NCBI GenBank assembly: GCA_021815525.1
Contig: JAKAGN010000181.1
Location: 1 to 6,066 of the forward strand
Reading direction: 5' to 3'
DNA length: 6,066 bases
Source: Deltaproteobacteria bacterium
GTDB taxonomy: Bacteria; Desulfobacterota; Desulfobacteria; Desulfobacterales; Desulfatibacillaceae
Shown here one piece after another: positions 1 to 4,510 of the stretch. The stretch's first letter is position 1. Every line of letters begins with the position of its first letter. The notes beneath the pieces are model-generated. The model was not told the origin of the DNA and ran no database searches. It worked only from the letters and a program-made list of their open reading frames with translations. A program made the translations under genes and the position numbers.

Positions 1-192
1 TTTCTCCCCGGCCCCGGTCAGAACAACGACACCTACGGAATTTTCATCCCGCACCCGCCGAAAGGCGGAAACAAGCTCTTCGGCCATGGCCCGGTCTATG
101 GCGTTGTGCTTGTCCGGGCGGTTCAGGGTTATGCGGCACACGGCGGCATTGGCCTGATCGATCTCGTAAAGAATGGTGGTGTATTCGCTCAT
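1..192 (-). CDS. Enoyl-CoA hydratase/isomerase (crotonase) family, N-terminal 64 residues only
   Basis: The visible part begins MSEYTTILYEIDQANAAVCR and continues with ITLNRPDKHNAI (residues 21-32) and VVVLTGAGEK (55-64). This is the classic crotonase N-terminus: the first beta strand, the LNRPxxxNA motif that contributes to CoA binding, and the strand leading into the usual FCAGAD-type oxyanion-hole segment, which lies beyond the window. Family members hydrate or isomerise enoyl-CoA thioesters in the cytoplasm; the exact reaction cannot be read here because the catalytic Glu residues are off the edge. The ATG at 192-190 follows the DUF35 gene stop by 7 bases. An AGGTGA ribosome binding site (201-196) overlaps that stop, so the gene is the third member of the operon and probably translationally coupled. 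It could supply the hydrated substrate for the thiolase-like/DUF35 pair (inference). Confidence 0.9.
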   Translation of the reverse strand, partial: MSEYTTILYEIDQANAAVCRITLNRPDKHNAIDRAMAEELVSAFRRVRDENSVGVVVLTGAGEK

Positions 193-199
193 GGCTCAC

Positions 200-640
200 C
201 TACTTTGCCACCGGCCGGAAATACGGCAGGAAGAACTTGTCGTCCAGTTTGTGGAAAACCACCTCCACCTCCATGCCGATCTTGATGTCGGCGGGCGCAC
301 ATTCCACGATCCTGGTCATCATGCGCGGGCCTTCCTTAAGGTCCACATAGGCGATTGTGTAGGGAATGTCGGTCCAGAACCGGGGCTCCACCATGTCGTA
401 GGCGGTGGAAAAGGTATAGATGGTGGCCCGGCCCGAAGCCTCTTTCCACCCGATTTCCGCACTCCAGCATTCGGGGCAGAACTTCCTTGGGTAGAAAATC
501 ATAGCCCCACAGGATTTGCAGTGTTGGAGGAGAAGCTTACCCTCCCGCGCCCCTTCCCAGAAGGCTTCGCTCCAGGGCTGGACAACCGGCAGCGGCCTCG
601 TCATGTCGAACTGGTTTGCTTGGGACTCTTGAGTGCTCAT
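200..640 (-). CDS. DUF35 zinc-ribbon/OB-fold protein, partner of the adjacent thiolase-like protein
   Basis: This 146-residue protein has an N-terminal helix (QPWSEAFWEGAREGKLLL, residues 21-38), then a rubredoxin-like zinc ribbon with CxxC pairs at C41/C44 and C55/C58 (HCKSCG and FCPECWS). An OB-fold follows, with IYTFSTAYD (about 74-82) and a terminal strand KIGMEVEVVFH (about 110-120). Both halves and the length are typical of DUF35 (COG1545). Known DUF35 proteins bind thiolase-fold partners and contribute to CoA handling: archaeal acetoacetyl-CoA thiolase, BbsA with BbsB, and the ChsH2 DUF35 domain with Ltp2. The start MSTQ is chosen because ATG 640-638 overlaps the upstream TGA (639-637) as ATGA and is preceded by GGGGGAGGG. 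A longer in-frame reading up to 838 lies wholly inside the thiolase gene and is not real. The overlap implies equimolar, coupled synthesis of the two subunits. Confidence 0.93.
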   Translation of the reverse strand: MSTQESQANQFDMTRPLPVVQPWSEAFWEGAREGKLLLQHCKSCGAMIFYPRKFCPECWSAEIGWKEASGRATIYTFSTAYDMVEPRFWTDIPYTIAYVDLKEGPRMMTRIVECAPADIKIGMEVEVVFHKLDDKFFLPYFRPVAK

Positions 641-1821
641 TTGGGTTCCCTCCCCCAGATGGTGGCGATGTTGTTGAAACCGGAGCCGCCCGAAGTGTTC
701 TGGTACACGTAGGAGCAGTTCGGAACTTGGCGCTCGCCGGCACGCCCCATGAGCTGGCGGGCCGTTTCCACGTAAACCGCCGAGGAGACCCCGGAGCCGG
801 TGTGACCCCGGCCGGGAGCCTCGCCTATGGTGGACCATGGGATGTCGCCGCCGAAGGACATGCGGCCGTCCAGGAAGTATTTTCCGCCCTGGCCGAAAGG
901 AGCGATTTCCAAGGCTTCGGCCATGATGGGGTGGGCCAGGGGATAGGCCAGATACACGTTCCAGATGTTCACATCTTCTTTGGTGATGCCGGCTTCCGCT
1001 ATGGCTTCCTTGGCGGTATCCCGAAGGCCGTACACCATCTTCTCGAAGTTCCTCATCATCGGGGTGGCCGAAAAGTACCTCACCGACTCGCCAAGCTTGT
1101 AGGCCGCGGGCTTTCCCATCTTCCTGGCGCGCTCCGCCGAGACCACCACCATGGCGCAGCCGCCGTCCGCCAGGATGTTGGACTCCCTCTTGTGAAGCGG
1201 CGTGTTCAGCATCGCCGACTCCAGGACCTTCTCCGGGCTTGGAACCGCCTTGCCGTAGAAGATGGAGTTGGGGTCCCTGGATGCCCAGCTTCGAAGGGCT
1301 GTGACCACCGAGGCCATTTCCAGGGGCGTGCAGCCGCTTTCATGCATGTAGCGGTTGGCCATGAGGCCCATGATTATGTTGTAGGTGGAGCCGAACGGGT
1401 ACTCCCACTGAAGATCAACGCCGGCCGTTGCGAAAAAAGCGATGAGGTCGGGTACGGCGATGGTCGAGTGAACGGTCACATGATGAACCAGAACCGCCTC
1501 GGCAACGCCGGAGTTGATGTACTGCTCGGCCAGGCGCAGGCAGTTGCTGGTGCCGGCGCCGCCCGCGTTTACAACGCAGGTGTCGCGGCAGTTTTCGAAG
1601 CCCAGCTCCTCGGGCAGTTTTCCGAAGGCCAGTTCGGCAGTAAGCTGTGGCTGCGCCTGGGGGCTTGTTGAGATGACGGCGCCGATGTCGCTTTTGGTCA
1701 GCCCCGAATCCCGGACCGCTTCCATGCAGGTGTCGTAAATAATGTCCCACCGGCTGCGTTCCGGCATGGTGCGGGTGGGAACCTCCCCAACGCCGATGAT
1801 GGCGATTTTACCGCTCTTCAT
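637..1821 (-). CDS. Thiolase-superfamily (SCP2/Ltp2-like) protein lacking the usual catalytic Cys; possible acyl-CoA retro-aldolase
   Basis: The 394-residue product has the SCP2-type thiolase layout: IAIIGVGEVP at the N-terminus, a nucleophile-loop region at 83-96 (VVNAGGAGTSNCLR), FYGKAVPSPEKV (188-199), LADGGCAMVVVSAERARKMG (217-236), NVYLAYP (288-294), GRGHTGSG (337-344) and a C-terminal NTSGGSGFNNIA (375-386). By eye the CxxG nucleophile position (about residue 87) is Gly, the HDxF histidine is Tyr290, and the C-terminal Cys is missing; H340 of the GHP-like motif remains. Ltp2, a steroid side-chain aldolase, shows similar losses and is also paired with a DUF35 domain, so C-C cleavage by retro-aldol chemistry is as likely as thiolysis. 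BbsB-type thiolase is an alternative. Start at 1821: GGAGG sits about 5 bases upstream; a start 9 codons earlier lacks this. It is the first gene of the operon. Confidence 0.88.
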   Translation of the reverse strand: MKSGKIAIIGVGEVPTRTMPERSRWDIIYDTCMEAVRDSGLTKSDIGAVISTSPQAQPQLTAELAFGKLPEELGFENCRDTCVVNAGGAGTSNCLRLAEQYINSGVAEAVLVHHVTVHSTIAVPDLIAFFATAGVDLQWEYPFGSTYNIIMGLMANRYMHESGCTPLEMASVVTALRSWASRDPNSIFYGKAVPSPEKVLESAMLNTPLHKRESNILADGGCAMVVVSAERARKMGKPAAYKLGESVRYFSATPMMRNFEKMVYGLRDTAKEAIAEAGITKEDVNIWNVYLAYPLAHPIMAEALEIAPFGQGGKYFLDGRMSFGGDIPWSTIGEAPGRGHTGSGVSSAVYVETARQLMGRAGERQVPNCSYVYQNTSGGSGFNNIATIWGREPK

Positions 1822-1922
1822 GCTCCCTCCTTGGCCGCCCCAGGGCATGACCCTCCGGCGGGCTTGCCGTTTTTGGTTTTCCCTTGCCGAGCTTTCATTT
1901 TCTCCTCGCTCATATATAGTTC

Positions 1923-1946
1923 AGAATGAATCTTCGTTTTCACTCT
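1923..1946. promoter_or_regulatory. Candidate operator over the -10 region of the acyl-CoA operon promoter
   Basis: AGAATGAA (1923-1930) and TTCACTCT (1939-1946) form an inverted repeat with 7 of 8 positions paired and an 8-base centre. It covers the proposed -10 and start site of the minus-strand promoter, where a repressor would act. GAATGA-type half sites are common among TetR-type regulators of fatty-acid and acyl-CoA genes, but the spacing here does not match any operator I can name. Confidence 0.4.
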
Positions 1947-1970
1947 ATAGATTAAAAAGGCTCATGTCAA
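1942..1970 (-). promoter_or_regulatory. Probable sigma70 promoter of the thiolase-like/DUF35/crotonase operon
   Basis: On the minus strand a perfect -35 TTGACA (1970-1965) is followed after exactly 17 bases by TAGAGT (1947-1942), a 4/6 match to the -10 consensus. Transcription would begin near 1935, giving an untranslated leader of roughly 115 bases before ATG 1821. The weak -10 and the dyads that overlap and flank it suggest a regulated promoter. The call comes from consensus matching only. Confidence 0.5.
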
Positions 1971-1997
1971 GCCGAATTTTGAAAATTTTTTCGGCTT
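1969..1997. promoter_or_regulatory. Inverted repeat just upstream of the operon -35 box
   Basis: AAGCCGAA (1969-1976) and TTCGGCTT (1990-1997) are a perfect 8-bp inverted repeat around a 13-base AT-rich centre that itself contains AAAATTTT. Its edge overlaps the -35 hexamer by two bases, so it lies at about -35 to -65 relative to the proposed start, the usual place for an activator site or UP element. Because no coding sequence ends nearby, a terminator role is unlikely. Confidence 0.4.
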
Positions 1998-2006
1998 AAA
2001 TTTTAT

Positions 2007-2044
2007 ATTTAATAACTATATGAAATAATTATAGAATATTAAAT
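2007..2044. promoter_or_regulatory. Long 38-bp dyad with CTATA-N9-TATAG core, candidate operator
   Basis: The outer arms ATTTAATA (2007-2014) and TATTAAAT (2037-2044) are perfect inverted repeats. Nested inside are CTATA (2016-2020) and TATAG (2030-2034) around the 9-base centre tgaaataat. Outer and inner dyads share nearly the same axis (about 2025), off by half a base because the right arm has one extra nucleotide. The CTATA-N9-TATAG core recurs at 2087-2105. It lies between the two divergent promoters and is probably a regulator binding site. Confidence 0.45.
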
Positions 2045-2066
2045 TGCTCAAAACGCCGGAATCTTC

Positions 2067-2097
2067 TTGATTTAATGGCGGTATAACTATATATAGT
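2067..2097 (+). promoter_or_regulatory. Probable autoregulated promoter of the MerR-TetR regulator gene
   Basis: TTGATT (2067-2072) could serve as -35. TATAGT (2092-2097), a 5/6 match to -10, follows after a 19-base spacer; TATATA (2090-2095) is an alternative at the canonical 17. A 19-base spacer is a known hallmark of promoters activated by MerR-family proteins, which is notable given the MerR domain in the product. The -10 lies inside a dyad (2085-2107), consistent with autoregulation. Confidence 0.4.
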
Positions 2098-2107
2098 ATC
2101 TATAGTT
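2085..2107. promoter_or_regulatory. Second CTATA-N9-TATAG dyad, candidate operator over the regulator promoter
   Basis: AACTATA (2085-2091) and TATAGTT (2101-2107) are perfect 7-bp inverted repeats separated by 9 bases, the same core and spacing as the dyad centred at about 2025. An additional perfect 12-bp palindrome ACTATATATAGT (2086-2097) overlaps it, so TATAG half sites occur at 2092 and again at 2101. Further half sites, TATAGTT at 1915-1921 and CTATAG at 1945-1950, lie near the operon promoter. Confidence 0.5.
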
Positions 2108-2162
2108 GATCGGCGCCTATGCCGTGACAGGGGCGGGGGCTTCCGGGAAAAGGTAAAGTTTC

Positions 2163-3071
2163 ATGGATCAAAACAAAAAGTACATGCGCATCGGCGAGTT
2201 GGAAAAGATTGCGGGCATACCCCGCACCACCATCCATTATTACACCAGGGAGGGCCTCCTTCCGCCGCCTCTCAAGACCGGCCAGACCATGGCGTATTAC
2301 GATGAGAGACATCTGGAACGATTGAGGGAGATAGAAAGGTTGAAAAAGGAAACCGATCTTCCGTTAAGCTTTCTGCAAGAGCAAAATCGCGCCATTTCAC
2401 GCACAAAGCGGAAGGGCGGGAGTGCGGGGAATTTACCGCTCAGGGATGAATCACCGGATACACCGCGTGATCAGCGCAGGCAGGAGATTGCCAGGGCGGC
2501 AATCGACATTTTTTCCAAAAAGGGGTTCCACGAAACGACGGTGGCAGAGATCACCCAGGGCCTGGGCATCTCGACAGGCACTTTCTACGTTTACTTTCAG
2601 GATAAAAGAGAGCTTTTTCTGGAGGTGGTGGACGAGGTTGTGCGGGCCATAGTGGGCGGCATGGCCGTCGAGATAAAGGGCGAGGTCAATCTTTGGCGCA
2701 GATGGGTGATCAGGGCCAGAACCTTTTTCGAAAATTTCGAGCGCTACAATGAAATCCTCCATCAGCTCAGGGCCGAGATGACGCACGGAGGCTGGCCTGA
2801 AGGAAAAGTTGCGGAGGTTTTCCTGAAAATCGCAAGCCCCCTGGTGCGGGAAATCAAACAGGCCGTTGATCAGGGGCTCATCCGTGACGTTGACCCCGAA
2901 CTTCTGGCCTTTTCCATGATGGGGCTTATAGAGGGAGCGACGTTGCGATCCAGATTCGACAATAAATACACCTTCAATCACCTGGTCGCGTTTATCGGCG
3001 ATACCCTTTTTTTAGGCTTGGGACCTTCCAAAGACGAAAAATCGCCAGAGGATTTCAGCGCCCCGGAATAG
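2163..3071 (+). CDS. Transcriptional regulator: N-terminal MerR-type HTH fused to a full TetR-family protein
   Basis: The 302-residue protein carries two DNA-binding modules. Residues 7-75 are a MerR-type winged helix: YMRIGELEKIAGIPRTTIHY, then YYTREGLLPPPLKTGQTMAYYDERHLERLREIERLKK, with the standard helix-turn-helix and the REGLLPP wing. A short polar linker (about 76-103) follows. Residues 104-152 are a TetR N-terminal domain: RRQEIARAAIDIFSKKGFHETT, then VAEITQGLGISTGTFYVYFQDKRELF. The rest (about 153-285) is a helical TetR ligand-binding/dimerisation domain ending near TLFLGLG. There is no MerR effector domain, so ligand sensing is presumably by the TetR part. The gene is divergent from the acyl-CoA operon, so an acyl-CoA ligand is a fair guess. 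The start ATG 2163 has a modest AAGG (2149-2152) upstream and begins directly before the MerR fold. Confidence 0.93.
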   Translation: MDQNKKYMRIGELEKIAGIPRTTIHYYTREGLLPPPLKTGQTMAYYDERHLERLREIERLKKETDLPLSFLQEQNRAISRTKRKGGSAGNLPLRDESPDTPRDQRRQEIARAAIDIFSKKGFHETTVAEITQGLGISTGTFYVYFQDKRELFLEVVDEVVRAIVGGMAVEIKGEVNLWRRWVIRARTFFENFERYNEILHQLRAEMTHGGWPEGKVAEVFLKIASPLVREIKQAVDQGLIRDVDPELLAFSMMGLIEGATLRSRFDNKYTFNHLVAFIGDTLFLGLGPSKDEKSPEDFSAPE

Positions 3072-3112
3072 TGAAGAGATTTCAATCCCACTTCACCTGA
3101 CGGAGGCGCTCG

Positions 3113-3178
3113 ATGAATGAAAATCCGTATCGAATAGACGTGCTTGCTTTTTCTTCATCTGAAGCATCGGGCTATTAA
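3113..3178 (+). CDS. Possible 21-residue ORF with strong ribosome binding site (unverified)
   Basis: ATG 3113 is preceded by GGAGG (3102-3106) at an ideal 6-base spacing and opens 21 codons (MNENPYRIDVLAFSSSEASG plus Y) ending in TAA. The codons are AT-rich in third position, unlike the neighbouring genes, and there is no hydrophobic segment or known motif. It may be the 5' stump of a decayed gene, a small peptide, or chance. The region 3072-3320 otherwise contains no gene I can support. Confidence 0.2.
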   Translation: MNENPYRIDVLAFSSSEASGY

Positions 3179-3320
3179 AATAAAAAATTATATCTCGATA
3201 ATACCGTGACCGGATTCCGCGCATCAGAAGGCGTTGCCTCCAAGGCCGGAACCCACCATCAGCATTTCAGTGATAGCGCTGCAATCCAGGTACCTGTAGT
3301 CATCGACATTATAGCTTTCC

Positions 3321-3695
3321 TTATTCTCTCACCAGCCCGCCAAGAGCGGCCAGGAGCCTGGCGGCGTCCTTGTCGTCCGGCCGTTCGGGCAGGCGGGCCA
3401 TTATCCCCAATCCCTCGCTCGTCTCGTGAAACTCCTTGTCGCCCATTGCGCTCACCAACGCGGTATTGATCATCGCATCCACCGAAATAAGCTCCGCCAC
3501 GAGCTTCAAGGGATTCTTGCCTGAAAGCGCGGAATCGATGACGGCAAGTTGGGGATGCTCGTCACCCGCAATCTTCAAGGCGTCCCCGGCCGATCGAGCC
3601 CAGAACAGGGACACCTTCGGATCAAGCACAAGGGCGCCGGCAAGGGCTTCCAGATTATTTTCATCCGAAGAAACCAGAAGAATTTTCGGCATCAT
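3321..3695 (-). CDS. Stand-alone receiver-like (CheY-type) domain with degenerate active site
   Basis: The 124-residue product has receiver-domain length and pattern: KILLVSSDENNLEAL (4-18) for strand 1/helix 1, LAVIDSALSGKNP (50-62) with the presumptive phospho-acceptor D54, TALVSAMGD (78-86) for strand 4 and ARLPERPDD (100-108) for strand 5. The pair of acidic Mg-binding residues after strand 1 (usually DD) is S9-S10, with D11-E12 shifted one position on. The conserved Thr is Ser82, and the conserved Lys of the KP motif is Arg105. This suggests weak or no phosphorylation, so a protein-interaction role is possible. There is no output domain. GGGGA at 3705-3701 suits either of two adjacent ATGs (3695 or 3692). 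The gene is separated from the nifX-like gene upstream by a terminator, so it probably has its own promoter. Confidence 0.75.
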   Translation of the reverse strand: MMPKILLVSSDENNLEALAGALVLDPKVSLFWARSAGDALKIAGDEHPQLAVIDSALSGKNPLKLVAELISVDAMINTALVSAMGDKEFHETSEGLGIMARLPERPDDKDAARLLAALGGLVRE

Positions 3696-3847
3696 ATTTT
3701 TCCCCGGCGGCCCTGGGACCGCTGAAAAGACCGTTAGGAAAGGAAAGCGCCTCAGTATATGCCGGGCGGTTTTCTTCTACCCTGATGTAAACTTCCGGTG
3801 AATTCCCCTTAAAAACAAATAGATAGGGGCTTCAGTCAGAAAACCCT

Positions 3848-3881
3848 GGCACGTCCGGCTTGCAATGAAACCGGGCGTGCC
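3848..3881 (-). terminator. Intrinsic terminator downstream of the nifX-like gene
   Basis: GGCACGTCCGG (3848-3858) pairs with CCGGGCGTGCC (3871-3881) over 11 positions, one a G-U wobble, around a 12-base loop. On the minus strand the stem is followed by AGGGTTTTCTG, a short T-run, about 65 bases after the nifX-like stop codon. On the plus strand TTTTT occurs shortly after the stem, so it may work both ways. A smaller perfect hairpin, GCCGC-AAT-GCGGC (3901-3913), sits between it and the stop. Confidence 0.6.
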
Positions 3882-3946
3882 CCGGAAATTTTTCGTATAT
3901 GCCGCAATGCGGCCGGATGCGTGTCCTTATGCCGTGCGCCCGGTTG

Positions 3947-4342
3947 TTACGGATGGGGCCCTGCGGCTCCGCCGCCGCCGCCGCAGGTGTGCTCCTGGCT
4001 GAAGCGGGGCAGGCGGCCGTCTATCAGGGCCATGACCGCCTCGCCCACGGTTTCCGCCGCTCCGCCGAAGTACACCTCGATTCCCACCTGGTTGAAGCCC
4101 ATCAGGGGACGGTATCCCATGCCGCCGGCGATGAGGAGGTTCACGCCATTGCCGGCCAGGTGCTGGACCGGGGCCATGCAGCCGCCCTGCTGGTGCGGCA
4201 CGTTGGGGATGACCTTTTCCCCGGCGATCTTTCCGTTTTCCACCGTGACCAGGGTGTAAAGATCGCAATGACCGAAATGCGCGCCGATGGGGGAATTGAG
4301 CCCTCCGGGTGTTACGGATGGGATGGCGACCAATGCGTTCAT
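3947..4342 (-). CDS. NifX/orange-protein-like metal-cluster-binding protein
   Basis: This 131-residue protein belongs to the dinitrogenase iron-molybdenum cofactor family (COG1433, NifX/NifB-C/MTH1175 type). Signatures are IGAHFGHCDLYTLV (19-32), HQQGGCMAPVQHLAGNGVN (50-68), LLIAGGMGYRPLMGF (69-83), and a final glycine-rich HTCGGGGG tail (118-125). H22, H25, C26, C55, H118 and C120 are plausible metal ligands. Family members bind FeMo-cofactor precursors or, in the Desulfovibrio orange protein ORP, a Mo-Cu-S cluster. The start at 4342 is preferred because AAGGAG (4354-4349) lies 6 bases upstream; an ATG 7 codons earlier has no such site. It follows the two MinD-type ATPases on the same strand, as in ORP-like loci, so it is likely the cluster carrier for them. 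No nitrogenase genes are visible, so a role in nitrogen fixation is not supported. Confidence 0.9.
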   Translation of the reverse strand: MNALVAIPSVTPGGLNSPIGAHFGHCDLYTLVTVENGKIAGEKVIPNVPHQQGGCMAPVQHLAGNGVNLLIAGGMGYRPLMGFNQVGIEVYFGGAAETVGEAVMALIDGRLPRFSQEHTCGGGGGAAGPHP

Positions 4343-4413
4343 CAACTTCTCCTTTTGAATCATTCGGGTTTTCCCCAGTCGCTATCAGGCAAGGGGAGAT
4401 TGATTGTCTAACA

Positions 4414-4430
4414 GCCCTTTGAAAAAGGCT
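4414..4430. repeat. Small hairpin between nifX-like and ATPase genes
   Basis: AGCCCTTT (4414-4421 region) and AAAGGCT (4424-4430) form a 7-bp stem with one bulged C and a GAA loop. It lies 8 bases from the large inverted repeat and may belong to the same element. There is no T-run after it on either strand, so a terminator role is weak. Confidence 0.35.
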
Positions 4431-4438
4431 CGTTATGA

Positions 4439-4505
4439 AGCCTGTCGAAAAACGCGGAATTGGCTTTCTCGCGTGACGCTTAAGAATCGCGTTTTTCGAC
4501 AGGCT
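4439..4505. repeat. 67-bp element with 18-bp perfect terminal inverted repeats (REP/MITE-like)
   Basis: AGCCTGTCGAAAAACGCG (4439-4456) and CGCGTTTTTCGACAGGCT (4488-4505) are exact inverted complements around a 31-base loop that contains GCGT-G-ACGC. It lies 5 bases beyond the ATPase gene stop codon and ahead of the nifX-like gene. In RNA it would form a very stable stem. No clear target-site duplication flanks it. It could be an intergenic mobile repeat, an mRNA-stabilising or processing hairpin, or an attenuator that lowers nifX-like expression. No T-run follows it, so it is not a standard terminator. Confidence 0.75.
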
Positions 4506-4510
4506 GCCAA

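Noticed and set aside
641..838. N-terminal extension of the DUF35 protein
   Set aside because: The extension lies entirely inside the thiolase-like gene; the ATGA overlap and GGGGGAGGG site fix the start at 640.
616..1671. A 351-codon plus-strand open frame
   Set aside because: It is antisense to the well-supported thiolase-like gene, has no family motifs, and is the usual shadow frame of GC-rich coding DNA.
2028..2033. Perfect minus-strand TATAAT
   Set aside because: No acceptable -35 lies 16-18 bases upstream; the hexamer is part of the AT-rich dyad. It remains a weak alternative promoter.
3071..3096. GTGAAG/CTTCAC inverted repeat after the regulator stop as a terminator
   Set aside because: The stem is only 6 bp with a 14-base loop and no following T-run, too weak to call.
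3847..3864. Sigma54-like TGGCAC...TTGCA on the plus strand
   Set aside because: The distance between the GG and GC elements is two bases too long, no plus-strand gene follows, and the bases are explained by the terminator stem.
3945..4322. 13-base direct repeat TGTTACGGATGGG at 3945-3957 and 4310-4322
   Set aside because: Both copies lie within the NifX-like coding sequence or its stop. A single 13-base match is not surprising in 6 kb, and nothing suggests recombination.
3899..4411. A 170-codon plus-strand open frame
   Set aside because: It is antisense to the NifX-like gene, whose motifs, ribosome binding site and neighbours are clear.
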